Positions 25,574 through 35,325 of a stretch of 64,000 nt of DNA are shown here, one piece after another (the first letter of the stretch is position 1; the number at the start of each line of letters is the position of its first letter). The stretch is taken from NCBI GenBank assembly GCA_040218045.1, contig JAVJQA010000032.1, positions 62,001 through 126,000 on the forward strand. The letters are read 5' to 3'. The DNA comes from Marinoscillum sp040218045. Lineage in GTDB: Bacteria; Bacteroidota; Bacteroidia; Cytophagales; Cyclobacteriaceae. The position numbers were made by a program, and so were the translations under genes. The notes under the pieces are model-generated. The model had not been told where the DNA came from. It searched no databases and saw only the letters and a program-made list of their open reading frames with translations.

Positions 25574-26611
25574 TCAGCTTACCATTTTCTTGACAGAAAG
25601 CTTAAAGGATGACTCCCGAACCATCAACTGTGGACTCAGTAGTACTTTTCTATGGATCGACGTTCTACCTTCTATCTGTTCCAGAAAAACCTGGGCCACA
25701 GTTTTTCCCATTTCCTTACTTTTCTGATCTACAGAGGTCATTGTTGGATCCAGGTATTGAGTGAAAGGATCATTTCCGAACCCTACTACCCCGACATCTT
25801 CGGGCACCTTATAGTTGTTTTGAGTAAGCCATTTGATCACTCCAAGGGCCGAAAAATCGGATGACGAGAAGAGGGCGTCAGGTGGATTGGGCAGCTTCAT
25901 CAATTGTTCAATAATCAGTTTTCCATGTTCAACCTCACTTGGTGCCTCTATGATATATTCTTCAATGAGAGGGAAATTCTGATCATTGAGTGCTGCAGAA
26001 TATCCTCTGAACCGCTCTCTGAATACACTGACTTTTTTATTGCCAGAGAGAAAGGCTATTTTTTTATAACCATTTTCAATCAAGTGGGTCACCGCGGTAT
26101 AGGCTCCCTGATAGTCATCTATGGCCACAGAAGAAGTGTTCACAGCTTCGGTGGTCCTATCAAAAAGGATCAGTGGTTTGTTCTTGTTCATCACTTTCTT
26201 CAAGTGATCATACCTTGTGGTTTCTTTGGAGATGGAGATCATGATACCTGCTACCTGTGCAGACATGAGCGCATTCACATCATCTATTTCGTTTTCTATT
26301 TTCTCATAAGATTGACAGATAATCACGTTGTACCCTGATTTCTTCACTTCTTCCTCAATCCCTCTAATGACTGATGAAAAGAAAATCCGATCTGCATAGG
26401 GAACAACAATTCCAATGATCTTGGAATGTCCTCGCCTCAGGGAGGCGGCCATGGTATTGGGTTCATATCCAAGTTTTTCTGCCATGTCGAAAACCTTCTT
26501 TCGGGTTTCTTCACTGATTCTTGGATTATTGTTCAAAGCGCGTGAAACGGTAGATGCCGTGGTGTTTAGCGCCTTAGCAATTTCATGAATTGTTGTTTTC
26601 TGTTTTTTCAA
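25574..26611 (-). CDS. LacI-family transcriptional regulator of the pectin locus
   Basis: The frame opens at an ATG at 26653, but its first 14 residues do not fit the family. The TTG at 26611 gives the usual start KKQKTTIHEIAKAL, so about 345 residues. HTH: TASTVSRALNNNPRISEETR, then hinge MAASLRRGHSKIIGIVVP. The ligand domain (about 65-335) has ALFSSSDFSALGVIKWL and GFGNDPFTQYLDPTMTSVDQ. Operator-like sites occur before its own gene, GH28, DUF4861 and susC, so it is the likely repressor of the extracellular pectin genes. The inducer would be an oligogalacturonate or uronate; that is inference. Confidence 0.92.
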   Translation of the reverse strand: MKKQKTTIHEIAKALNTTASTVSRALNNNPRISEETRKKVFDMAEKLGYEPNTMAASLRRGHSKIIGIVVPYADRIFFSSVIRGIEEEVKKSGYNVIICQSYEKIENEIDDVNALMSAQVAGIMISISKETTRYDHLKKVMNKNKPLILFDRTTEAVNTSSVAIDDYQGAYTAVTHLIENGYKKIAFLSGNKKVSVFRERFRGYSAALNDQNFPLIEEYIIEAPSEVEHGKLIIEQLMKLPNPPDALFSSSDFSALGVIKWLTQNNYKVPEDVGVVGFGNDPFTQYLDPTMTSVDQKSKEMGKTVAQVFLEQIEGRTSIHRKVLLSPQLMVRESSFKLSVKKMVS

Positions 26612-26664
26612 TCTTGCGTCATTTTGACAATAAAATACCCTTAAATAGTGCACAATCTAACTAT

Positions 26665-26682
26665 TGCGTAATGGATTGTACA
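26665..26682. promoter_or_regulatory. LacI-type operator before lacI-GH105
   Basis: TGCGTAATGGATTGTACA, 16 of 18 identical to the reverse complement of the GH28 site. It lies about 55 nt upstream of the preferred lacI start, suggesting autoregulation. Confidence 0.65.
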
Positions 26683-26796
26683 ATAATACTGGTCTTGTTC
26701 ATGGACAATTTATTAAAATGTCATTTTAAATGCTATATAAATGAATTAAATATAATTATAACAGGTTTTGTTAGACTATCATTGCAATATTAAAAT

Positions 26797-26813
26797 ATGT
26801 AAACGATTGCGCA
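26797..26813. promoter_or_regulatory. LacI-type operator before the second DUF4861 gene
   Basis: The sequence TGTAAACGATTGCGCA at 26798-26813 shares the right half GATTGCGCA and the central CG with the GH28 site and follows the general LacI consensus (TG-x-AA-x-CG-x-TT). It lies about 105 nt before the ATG at 26918. Confidence 0.6.
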
Positions 26814-26917
26814 TTATTCTAAAATATCATATCTTAGATGGTGTCATTAATATGCACTGGGAATGCACTTATTGATATTGTTTAGCCAATAGTTTTAAAT
26901 CAAATATTCCGTTAATT

Positions 26918-28117
26918 ATGACTCGATTGTTTACTTCAGTGTTCTATATCTTAATCATCATAATGACTGGCTGTACAACTGAAGAGAAGTCAGTAGGTTA
27001 TGGGATCACCAACCCTTCCGATCAATCACGAAGTGAGGTGATAAAAATTGATGTGAGCGACCAAAAATTACCTCTCAAGGGTTATGGTTTAAAGGTTGGA
27101 TCTAAAGTAATACCAGGGGAGTTGATTGATATAAATGGCGATGGTACCGGAGGTGAGCTGTACATATTTCTAAATTTTGAACCAAATGAAACCCTGAAAG
27201 GGGGACTTGTTCCTACAGAAGCAAGTCCGAAGAAATTGACACAGGCTGAACTATCCATTAAAACCGGAGGAGAATGGGAAGGGCGCAAGTATAAAGGGGG
27301 AACCTTTGAAAATGTGGATTTCCTTGAAGTACCTGAAGAGCATACGGATCATTCGTATTTTATCAGGTATGAGGGTCCTGGTTGGGAATCCGATAAGGCC
27401 GCCTATCGGTTCTATTTGGATTGGAGAAATGGTGTGGATTATTTTGGAAAACTGGGAGATGATCCGGTTTTACAAGGCGTGGGGTTAGATGGTTTTGACT
27501 CCTATCATGAGCTTGGTGATTGGGGCATGGACCTTCTGAAAGTTGGGCAGACTTTAGGGTTGGGCTCAATTGGCAGATACGTTAATGATACGTTGTATAG
27601 GTTCAGAAATGTTGATTCCGTAAGCTGTGAAATAAAAATGAACGGTTCTCTGAAGTCAGCAATTGAAACGAACTATTACAATTGGAAGACAGGGAATGTA
27701 TCGACAACTTTGAATTCCGTAATGTCAATTGGAGCTGGGTCTGCCGTATCAGCGCATCAATTGACTTTCACCAATCCTATTCCTGATTTTTGCACTGGCT
27801 TGGTAATCAATGAAGGTGAGGAAAGCATTGACAAGAAAATGGGGGAATATCGCGTTCTGGCGAGTTATGGTGATTTTAGTCTCAATCAGGATCAAATGGG
27901 GCTTGCTATCATTGTGAAAAACAGTGATGTGGCCTCTGTCAGTGAAGGAGCTGGAAGTCGTGTGGTTAAATTCACTCCTAAGAAAGAAATCACCTATTAT
28001 TTACTGGCCGTGTGGGAGCAAGGCAAGTCAGCAGTGAAGTCAAAAATGGAATTTGAATCCTTACTTGATCAGGAGCTAGTGAAACTCAATGAGCCAATTA
28101 CTGTCACAAAACAGTAG
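26918..28117 (+). CDS. DUF4861-family lipoprotein, second copy
   Basis: 399 residues; the SPII signal ends in MTGC near residue 19. It shares with the 15599 gene the blocks YEGPGWESDKAAYRFYLDWR, NGVDYFGK and SYHELGDWGMDLLKVGQTLG. The N-terminal region (LKGYGLKVGSKVIPGELIDI) and C-terminal region (TYYLLAVWEQGKS) are beta-rich. The family is uncharacterised as far as I know. This copy sits under a LacI-type site whereas the first sits under the NrtR-type palindrome, so the two may work at different steps or locations. It is convergent with GH43, 11 nt apart. Confidence 0.85.
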   Translation: MTRLFTSVFYILIIIMTGCTTEEKSVGYGITNPSDQSRSEVIKIDVSDQKLPLKGYGLKVGSKVIPGELIDINGDGTGGELYIFLNFEPNETLKGGLVPTEASPKKLTQAELSIKTGGEWEGRKYKGGTFENVDFLEVPEEHTDHSYFIRYEGPGWESDKAAYRFYLDWRNGVDYFGKLGDDPVLQGVGLDGFDSYHELGDWGMDLLKVGQTLGLGSIGRYVNDTLYRFRNVDSVSCEIKMNGSLKSAIETNYYNWKTGNVSTTLNSVMSIGAGSAVSAHQLTFTNPIPDFCTGLVINEGEESIDKKMGEYRVLASYGDFSLNQDQMGLAIIVKNSDVASVSEGAGSRVVKFTPKKEITYYLLAVWEQGKSAVKSKMEFESLLDQELVKLNEPITVTKQ

Positions 28118-28128
28118 CTAATAGCTTA

Positions 28129-29748
28129 TTAATCCACTCGTTCTACGCGGAACCAGTCGATTAGTAAGTGTCCGTTGATTCCGGTTTCCTTCTCCCTGAC
28201 GCAAAAGATTCCACTTTTGGCACCTACCCATTTCCCTTCTCGGGCTGTGAACTCCTTGCCTATTTTGGTGTAATCCTTTCCGTCCTCACTAAACATGAAC
28301 TGTGTTTTACCTCCTTCTTGAACCACACTCTTCAAGTAGAACACAGGGCCACTCGACTTAACGTTTTCATTCACCAGTTCCGGGAAATTCTTGTCAGCAT
28401 CAAAGCATTGAGTTTGTTGGATTTCATATCCTTCTGATATTTTGGTCACACTTAAAGTGGCATAATCCAACCCGAAAATCACCAGTCCGCCAGTTTCTCC
28501 TATTTTCAGGTGACTTGCATCCAGTTTTAAGGTATTGGTAAATGATGGTGCTGGAAATTTCTGAAGCAAGAGGTTAGGTTGCATCCAGAGATTTGTGGAC
28601 TTATCTGGCGTTGGCATGGAATAGAGTGTTAGGTTTCCTTTGGAGTGATCAGTGCTATACCATCCTGGTTGTGGGTTGGCATTCCACTGCCATTGTAATC
28701 CCAGTAGTCCTTTATTAAATTCGTCAGACTCAATTGGGTTGACGATCGTTGATTTAAGCAGATTGGGTTTAGTGTAATTAAGTACAGGTTCTCCAGTACC
28801 ATCACCATCGGGATCATTCCCCATGACTGGCCAATTGTCAACCCAACTAACTGGTTGTAGATGAACAATACGGCCATAAGCTTCTTTGTCCTGAAAGTGA
28901 ACAAACCAGGATTCTCCATTGTCTTGTTCTACAAACCCGCCCTGATGCGGCCCATTGACATTAGTATTACCCTGTGCCAAAACAATTTTTTCTTCATAAG
29001 GACCGTAAACATTCTTAGATCGAAGCACCAATTGCCAGCCTGTAGGGACACCACCCGCTGGGGCGAATATATAGTAGTAACCGTTTCGCTTATAAAATTT
29101 AGGGCCTTCAATAGTGGAATGATCCTTATGTCCATCAAATACAATGACGCCTTTATCTAGAATTTCGTCACCCTCCTTGGTGAGCTCTACCACCTGTAAA
29201 GTACTTTTGATGCCAGCTCTGCTATGAGCAAACGCATGAACCAAATACACCTTTCCATCATCATCCCATAGCGGACTTGGATCGATATTGCCATAAGCTT
29301 TTTTTACAAGAACGGGTGCAGACCAGTCTTTAGATGGATCAGTTGTATGAACCATGAATATACCCCTGTCAGGATCTCCCCAATAGATATAAAAAGTACC
29401 ATTGTGATGGCGTAAACATGGAGCCCATACACCATTGCCATGTTGGGGGGTGTCAAAGTAGCTGCCAGGAAATTCTTTGACTGCATAGTTGACGATTTCC
29501 CAATTCACAAGGTCTGTGGAGTGCAGAATAGGCAACCCGGGTACAGCATTGAAAGAAGAGGAGGTCATGTAGAAATCACTTCCAACTTTGCAGATATCAG
29601 GATCCGAATAATCGGCATGTATAATGGGATTCGTGTAGGTGTTGTCTTGATTATCTGGAGACCAGACTTTTGATCTTTCTTGGGAATAGGCTCGTACGGA
29701 AAGTAAAGAACTTAATAATAGTAAGATTAATATTCTAAAAAACGTCAT
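28129..29748 (-). CDS. GH43 glycoside hydrolase with C-terminal beta-sandwich
   Basis: 539 residues, signal peptide ending near AYSQ. The five-bladed propeller (about 35-330) has the catalytic base NPIIHADYSDPDICKVGSDF, the pKa-modulating Asp in YGNIDPSPLWDDDGKVYLVH and the acid Glu in DHSTIEGPKFYKRNG. The C-terminal domain (about 345-539, WQWNANPQPGWYSTDHSKGN, then GLVIFGLDYATLSV) is the XynB_C-type sandwich. GH43 enzymes remove arabinose, xylose or galactose; in a pectin locus an arabinan or arabinogalactan side-chain role is likely. Confidence 0.92.
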   Translation of the reverse strand: MTFFRILILLLLSSLLSVRAYSQERSKVWSPDNQDNTYTNPIIHADYSDPDICKVGSDFYMTSSSFNAVPGLPILHSTDLVNWEIVNYAVKEFPGSYFDTPQHGNGVWAPCLRHHNGTFYIYWGDPDRGIFMVHTTDPSKDWSAPVLVKKAYGNIDPSPLWDDDGKVYLVHAFAHSRAGIKSTLQVVELTKEGDEILDKGVIVFDGHKDHSTIEGPKFYKRNGYYYIFAPAGGVPTGWQLVLRSKNVYGPYEEKIVLAQGNTNVNGPHQGGFVEQDNGESWFVHFQDKEAYGRIVHLQPVSWVDNWPVMGNDPDGDGTGEPVLNYTKPNLLKSTIVNPIESDEFNKGLLGLQWQWNANPQPGWYSTDHSKGNLTLYSMPTPDKSTNLWMQPNLLLQKFPAPSFTNTLKLDASHLKIGETGGLVIFGLDYATLSVTKISEGYEIQQTQCFDADKNFPELVNENVKSSGPVFYLKSVVQEGGKTQFMFSEDGKDYTKIGKEFTAREGKWVGAKSGIFCVREKETGINGHLLIDWFRVERVD

Positions 29749-30291
29749 ATGTCAGCAATTAAATAAAAGCAATATCAGGTTTGATTTGATTTAGTGTTTA
29801 GGCTCTGTGCAAAGGATAGCACAAAATAGCTAAAACAGTGATAGAATCTCAATGAACAAAAGGAAAGTTTTGTGATCTGGATACCGACATCCCAAAAACT
29901 TTAAAAATATTTAGTTTACGTAGAATATAACATTTTGGAGAATATGGACTTTGAATTACAACTTACCTGCACTGTCGGTAAATAAATTATAATAAAGTGA
30001 GATGAATATTGAATATATTATAATTATATATTGCAGAAGTGACTAACCCATTTAATTATTTATAATTGAATCGTTGCAAATTCACAGATTATTTGATTTA
30101 ATTTATTCATTAATTGACCAAATATGAAGAAATATGAAACAAGATGTACTACTCCTTCAACCTCGAAAAAAGAGGCTGAAACCTCATGAGACAATTTTTT
30201 TGTGCCTAAGTGCAATCGATTGTACATATCCGCACATTTCTGATGCATTTCCCTTAGTTAATTTGAACTAACCTAATAACATGATGAACTT
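29749..30291. promoter_or_regulatory. 543-bp regulatory region between GH43 and susC
   Basis: A divergent promoter region, AT-rich and without ORFs of note. Near susC it has a Bacteroidota-type -33 box TTTG (30199-30202) and a 20-bp gap to a weak -7 box TACATATC (30223-30230; consensus TA-x-x-TTTG). The LacI-type operator TGCAATCGATTGTACA (30211-30226) lies over the spacer and -7 element, the ideal position for a repressor. The transcription start would be about 55 nt upstream of the susC ATG. Confidence 0.6.
30211..30226. promoter_or_regulatory. LacI-type operator before susC
   Basis: TGCAATCGATTGTACA, 16 bp; near-perfect palindrome centred on CG and matching the right part of the consensus TGCGCAATCGATTGTACA. 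65 nt upstream of the susC ATG. Confidence 0.7.
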
Positions 30292-33200
30292 ATGAAGACT
30301 AAATTTATTAATGAAAAATTTGGGTTGCGTCTAATGACTCTCTTGATGGGATTAATGCTTTCATTGACAGAAGCTTTTTCTCAATCCACAGTTTCTGGTA
30401 TTGTTACTGATGAAGAGACTGGTGAGACGTTGCCAGGTGTTAGTGTGGTCATAGCCGGTACTACTTCCGGTACCATCACTGATATGGACGGGAAATATTC
30501 AATTTCCGTAGAAGAAGATGCTAAACTTATTTTCAGTTTTATTGGATATTCTGATCGCGAAGTTCAGGTAGGAAGTCGTCGCGTTATCGATGTGGCGTTG
30601 CCTGTGGATATCCAATCACTCGAAGAAGTGGTAGTGGTGGGGTATGGTACCCAGAAAAGGTCGAATATAACCGGATCCGTAGTTTCTGTATCTGGTGATG
30701 CACTTAAGAAAGTACCAGTGGCTACAGTTGCTGAGTCCCTTACAGGTCGTTTGGCAGGTGTGCAGATTACGACTACTGAAGGTTCTCCGGATGCTGAAGT
30801 AAGAATTCGAGTAAGAGGCGGTGCTTCTTTAACACAGAGTAGCTCTCCTCTTTATATAGTGGATGGCTTCCCGGTAAACACCATTTCTGATATATCACCT
30901 TCTGATATCAAGTCCATTGACGTATTAAAGGATGCATCTTCCACAGCGATCTACGGTTCCAGAGGTGCTAATGGTGTGGTTATTATCACAACAAAAAGTG
31001 GAGTAGCAGGTAAGGTGACTGTAAACTATAATTCGTTTTTTGCATCAAAAAAGATAGCAAAAACGCTTGATGTGCTTGATCCGGAAGATTATGTCCGTTG
31101 GCAATATGAATACGCGGTACTTGATGCAAGCGAAGAAGGTGATTACTCATCTTATGAAGACTATTTTGGACTATTTGAAGATATAGAGCTGTACCAGGGT
31201 CAACCAACGAACGACTGGCAGCGTCAGATTTATGGACGTACAGGTACTGCATTCAGTAATGACTTGAGCATACGTGGTGGAGGTGAAAAATTTAACTATT
31301 CAGCCAACTTCGCCAGGTTTGATGATAAAGCTATTATGATTGGTTCTGATTATGTCAGAAACAATATCACCCTGAAATTTAACAACAGTCCTTCTGAGAA
31401 AATAGACTTAAACTTTTCTTTAAGATATTCTGATACAGAGATCAATGGAGGTGGAGCCAATGAACAAAACGAAGTGTCTTCAGCGGATTCCAGACTAAAA
31501 CATGCTGTGGCATACGCGCCTATTCCAATTGCAGGTGTAAGTCTTTCAGATGGTACGAATGAACAGACAGCAAGTGATTTGGTCAATCCAATTCGATCAA
31601 CTTTTGATAATGATCGCTTGCAACAACGAAAGAACTATAACATCGCTGGTAGTTTCGCCTGGCAAATAATAGAACCTATAAGGTTTTCTACATCATTTAC
31701 CATAGATAACTATACCTATCTTGATAATCGCTTTTATGGTGTGACTACATATAAAGCAAGGGATCGATCACCAGCCTTTCCAAATCAACCTTCAGGCATT
31801 TTTAGAGATCGAAAAGAATTGAGATTGAGAAGTACGAACCTACTGAATTATGATATTCTGAAGAAAGGAGATCACAACTTGAAATTCATGCTTGGTCAGG
31901 AAATGCTTTTCAGCCAATCCAATGAGCTGGAGTACGAAATTCAGGGATACCCTGTGTTGTTTTCTGCAGATGAAGCTTTTAAACTCACTACTCAGGGTCA
32001 GGCCATTTATGCAGATAATTTCCAAAATGCTGACGACAAGTTGATGTCGTTTTTCACTCGGGTGAACTATGATTTTAAGAACAGGTATCTTCTTGAAGCT
32101 GTTTACAGAGCAGATGGATCGAGTAGATTTTTAGGCGACAATGTTTGGGGTTATTTCCCTTCATTATCCGCAGGTTGGAAGGTTTCTGAAGAAAGCTTTA
32201 TGTCAGGTCTTTCTAATTGGATGAACTTACTGAAGTTAAGAGCTAGTTACGGACTTGCAGGAAATAACAATATTCCTACAGCTCAGACCGTACAGGCTTA
32301 TTTTTCCAGCTCTACAAACTTCATTAATGGTGTCAATAGTTACTGGGCTCCTTCCACAACATTGGCCAATCCTGATTTGAGATGGGAAACTACTGAAACC
32401 AAAAACTTAGGTCTTGATTTCGGCCTGTTGAAGGGTCGTGTAAATGGTACCTTGGAAGCCTATCAAAACAACACAAGAGATTTATTAGTCCGTTTTCCCC
32501 TGGCAGGAGCGTATGCGGATCAATACCGAAATATTGGAGAGACTGAGAATAAAGGATTGGAGTTATCTCTGGGATTGATTCCAATTGACAAAAAGGAGTA
32601 TGGTTTTAATGTGAATTTTAACATAGCGTTTAACCAAAATACCATCAAATCATTGGGTGAGCTTGAGCAGATTGAAGGTGGACCTGTGACAACAGGCTGG
32701 GCATCTACACAGATACCAAGCGATTATCTGGCTAGAGTAGGAAGTCCTGTAGGACAGATGTATGGATATGTCAATGATGGGCGCTATGAAGTGAGTGATT
32801 TCTCTGGTTATGATGAGAGTTCTGGTGAATGGATTCTGAAAGAGGGAGTAGTTACTTCTGAAGGAATTCTGACTCCTCGTCCTGGAATGATGAAGTTGAG
32901 AGATTTGGATGGCAATGATACCATTACAATTGATGATAGAAAAGTAATAGGTAATGCCAATCCATTACACACTGGTGGATTTGTTCTCAATGCTTATGCT
33001 TATGGGTTTGATCTGACGGCTGCTTTTAACTGGAGTTATGGCAATGACATTTACAATGCCAATAAGATTGAGTTCACCTCAGCAAATCAAAACAACCAGT
33101 ACAGGAACCTGATAGATATGCAGGAGCGTGGACAACGCTGGACCAATATTGATTGGAATACTGGTGAAGAGATTACAGATCCCGCTCAGCTCGAAGCTGT

Positions 33201-33516
33201 AAATGCCAATACGACCATGTGGAGTCCATTTATGGATAGATATGTTTTCAGTGATTGGGCTGTTGAAGACGGGTCTTTCCTCAGGTTAAATACTTTGACT
33301 TTAGGATATACACTCCCTCAGTCAATTGTTGAAAGAGGTGGAATTGAAAACCTAAGATTCTATGTGACAGGGTATAACCTGTTTATCCTGACGGACTATA
33401 CAGGATTTGATCCAGAGGTGTCTACACGAAGAAAAACACCATTAACACCTGGAGTTGACTATTCGGCATATCCTCGAAGCAGACAACTGACTGTAGGTAT
33501 GAACCTTACTTTTTAA
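30292..33516 (+). CDS. SusC-type TonB-dependent outer-membrane receptor
   Basis: 1074 residues. Signal peptide to about 30 (AFSQS). A carboxypeptidase-regulatory-like domain follows (STVSGIVTDEETGETLPGVS, about 32-110), then the SusC signature SLEEVVVVGYGTQKRSNITG, and the plug with IDVLKDASSTAIYGSRGANG, VVIITTKSG. The 22-strand barrel ends in VGMNLTF. With the SusD encoded 18 nt downstream it forms the TonB-driven importer for pectin oligosaccharides. The LacI-type site in the promoter indicates induction by the substrate. Confidence 0.96.
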   Translation: MKTKFINEKFGLRLMTLLMGLMLSLTEAFSQSTVSGIVTDEETGETLPGVSVVIAGTTSGTITDMDGKYSISVEEDAKLIFSFIGYSDREVQVGSRRVIDVALPVDIQSLEEVVVVGYGTQKRSNITGSVVSVSGDALKKVPVATVAESLTGRLAGVQITTTEGSPDAEVRIRVRGGASLTQSSSPLYIVDGFPVNTISDISPSDIKSIDVLKDASSTAIYGSRGANGVVIITTKSGVAGKVTVNYNSFFASKKIAKTLDVLDPEDYVRWQYEYAVLDASEEGDYSSYEDYFGLFEDIELYQGQPTNDWQRQIYGRTGTAFSNDLSIRGGGEKFNYSANFARFDDKAIMIGSDYVRNNITLKFNNSPSEKIDLNFSLRYSDTEINGGGANEQNEVSSADSRLKHAVAYAPIPIAGVSLSDGTNEQTASDLVNPIRSTFDNDRLQQRKNYNIAGSFAWQIIEPIRFSTSFTIDNYTYLDNRFYGVTTYKARDRSPAFPNQPSGIFRDRKELRLRSTNLLNYDILKKGDHNLKFMLGQEMLFSQSNELEYEIQGYPVLFSADEAFKLTTQGQAIYADNFQNADDKLMSFFTRVNYDFKNRYLLEAVYRADGSSRFLGDNVWGYFPSLSAGWKVSEESFMSGLSNWMNLLKLRASYGLAGNNNIPTAQTVQAYFSSSTNFINGVNSYWAPSTTLANPDLRWETTETKNLGLDFGLLKGRVNGTLEAYQNNTRDLLVRFPLAGAYADQYRNIGETENKGLELSLGLIPIDKKEYGFNVNFNIAFNQNTIKSLGELEQIEGGPVTTGWASTQIPSDYLARVGSPVGQMYGYVNDGRYEVSDFSGYDESSGEWILKEGVVTSEGILTPRPGMMKLRDLDGNDTITIDDRKVIGNANPLHTGGFVLNAYAYGFDLTAAFNWSYGNDIYNANKIEFTSANQNNQYRNLIDMQERGQRWTNIDWNTGEEITDPAQLEAVNANTTMWSPFMDRYVFSDWAVEDGSFLRLNTLTLGYTLPQSIVERGGIENLRFYVTGYNLFILTDYTGFDPEVSTRRKTPLTPGVDYSAYPRSRQLTVGMNLTF

Positions 33517-33534
33517 TCCAAACTGATATTTAAA

Positions 33535-35319
33535 ATGAAAAAGATATTAAACATAGCACTAGCAGGGATTTTACTCCTAGGTGGCACATCCTGTGAGGAT
33601 TATTTAGAAGCACCAGCGAAATCTACTTTAGATGAATCTAAGATATTCTCGGTATATGCTTTGGCCAAAGGTGCCGTAGATGGTATAAAAGAACCATTTG
33701 GGCAAACAAACTCATACAGAGGTAGGTATCTGCCATGGTATGGGATGAATACAGATGCAGAGTGGAACAATAGTTCTAACAACGCTGATGATAACTATGA
33801 CCTGGTAAAATACAGTGCTCAGCCTAACAATGACCAGATGAATACAACTAACAATGCCTGGGCAATGATGTACAGGGGTATTGAAAGAGCCAACCTATGC
33901 ATTCGTGGTTTACGTGCATATGGTGACGTGGAAAACAATTCTGAAATGGCACATCTGCTTGGTGAGGCACTCACTTTAAGGGCTGTTTATTATGCGGATT
34001 TGGTAAAAACCTGGGGTGATGTACCCGCAACTTTCGAACCAATAACTGCTGAAACAGTCTACCTACCACGATCCAGTAGAGATGTCATCTACAAACAGCT
34101 ATTGGCTGATCTGGAAGAGGCAGCAACAATGGTTCCATGGCCAAATGAGACTTCAAACACTGTGACTGTGGAGCGTGTCAATAAAGCTTTTGTCAAAGGA
34201 CTAAGGGCACGATTGGCATTGGCAGCCGGTGGTTACTCTCAATATGCAGATGGAGTTAGACTGAGTAGTGACCCGGATCTCGAAAGATCAGAGATGTATG
34301 CCATCGCTTTGAAAGAGTGTACAGATATCATTGAAAGCGGTACAGCAAGACTTGAGTCCTCTTTCGAAGAACTTTGGAGAAAATTCAATGAAGACGTGGT
34401 AATAGCTGGTGGAGAGTCCCTTTGGGAAATACCATTTGCCTCAGGAAGAGGAAGATGGTTGTTCACATTTGCTGTTAGGCATATGAGTAATGATAAGTAT
34501 ACAGGTCAGGCCAGAGGAGGTCAGGGAGGCCCACTTCCCTATATGTTTTATGATTATGATGCGGCCGACACTCGCCGTGATGTTACATGCGTTCCTTACA
34601 GATGGAAAGATGTTAGCCCGGCTGAAGATATCGCTGAACAAGAGCCTACAGGTTTAGATGAATGGATGTTTGGTAAATATCGGTATGAGTGGAAAAGTGT
34701 TCGTGTAACAGCTTCTAATGATGATGGAAGCAACTTCATGTATATGCGCTACGCCGAAGTTTTATTGATGGCAGCAGAAGCAGCATATGAACTCGAAGGA
34801 GCAGATGCTGCAAAACCGTATCTAAGAGAAATTCGCCAAAGAGCATTTGATATGGCTGATTGGCCTACAAAAGTAGATGCCTATCTCAATGCATTGTCTG
34901 GACCAGCTGTTTTTGATGCAATGGTAGAAGAGCACAAACTGGAACTTTGTGGAGAAATGCAGCGCAAGCAAGCACTCATCAGATGGAATTTGTTGAACAC
35001 AAAATTATCTGAAGCAAAGCAGAAGATGTATAATCTACGCAGCAGGTCCGGGGAGTATTCTAATGTTCCCACCACATTGTACTATCGTCTTGCGGGAGAT
35101 AGTGAAACCCTTGAATTTTATGGATTAGAGCGAGGAGAGAACGATGACAGGTCTACTGAGTACAGTGATAATATTGATTGGGCTGTTCCTGAGGAACTGG
35201 ATGATGAAAAGATTGAAAGTCTTTATGTCGGCAACCCTAACGAGAATCAATTCTGGCCTATTTGGCAAGTATTTATAGATGGCAGCAATGGGCAGCTTAC
35301 CAATGATTTATTGAATTAA
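33535..35319 (+). CDS. SusD-type glycan-binding lipoprotein
   Basis: 594 residues; lipobox GTSC (Cys near 20), then EDYLEAPAKSTLDESKIFS, the usual SusD start. TPR-like helices with MYRGIERANLCIRGLRAYGD and LRAVYYADLVKTWGDVPATF, then MYMRYAEVLLMAAEAAYELE and a WNLLNTKLSEAKQKMYNLRS C-terminal region. It acts as the extracellular lid of the SusC barrel and captures the oligosaccharide. It ends 6 nt before the next gene. Confidence 0.95.
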   Translation: MKKILNIALAGILLLGGTSCEDYLEAPAKSTLDESKIFSVYALAKGAVDGIKEPFGQTNSYRGRYLPWYGMNTDAEWNNSSNNADDNYDLVKYSAQPNNDQMNTTNNAWAMMYRGIERANLCIRGLRAYGDVENNSEMAHLLGEALTLRAVYYADLVKTWGDVPATFEPITAETVYLPRSSRDVIYKQLLADLEEAATMVPWPNETSNTVTVERVNKAFVKGLRARLALAAGGYSQYADGVRLSSDPDLERSEMYAIALKECTDIIESGTARLESSFEELWRKFNEDVVIAGGESLWEIPFASGRGRWLFTFAVRHMSNDKYTGQARGGQGGPLPYMFYDYDAADTRRDVTCVPYRWKDVSPAEDIAEQEPTGLDEWMFGKYRYEWKSVRVTASNDDGSNFMYMRYAEVLLMAAEAAYELEGADAAKPYLREIRQRAFDMADWPTKVDAYLNALSGPAVFDAMVEEHKLELCGEMQRKQALIRWNLLNTKLSEAKQKMYNLRSRSGEYSNVPTTLYYRLAGDSETLEFYGLERGENDDRSTEYSDNIDWAVPEELDDEKIESLYVGNPNENQFWPIWQVFIDGSNGQLTNDLLN

Positions 35320-35325
35320 AAAAGG

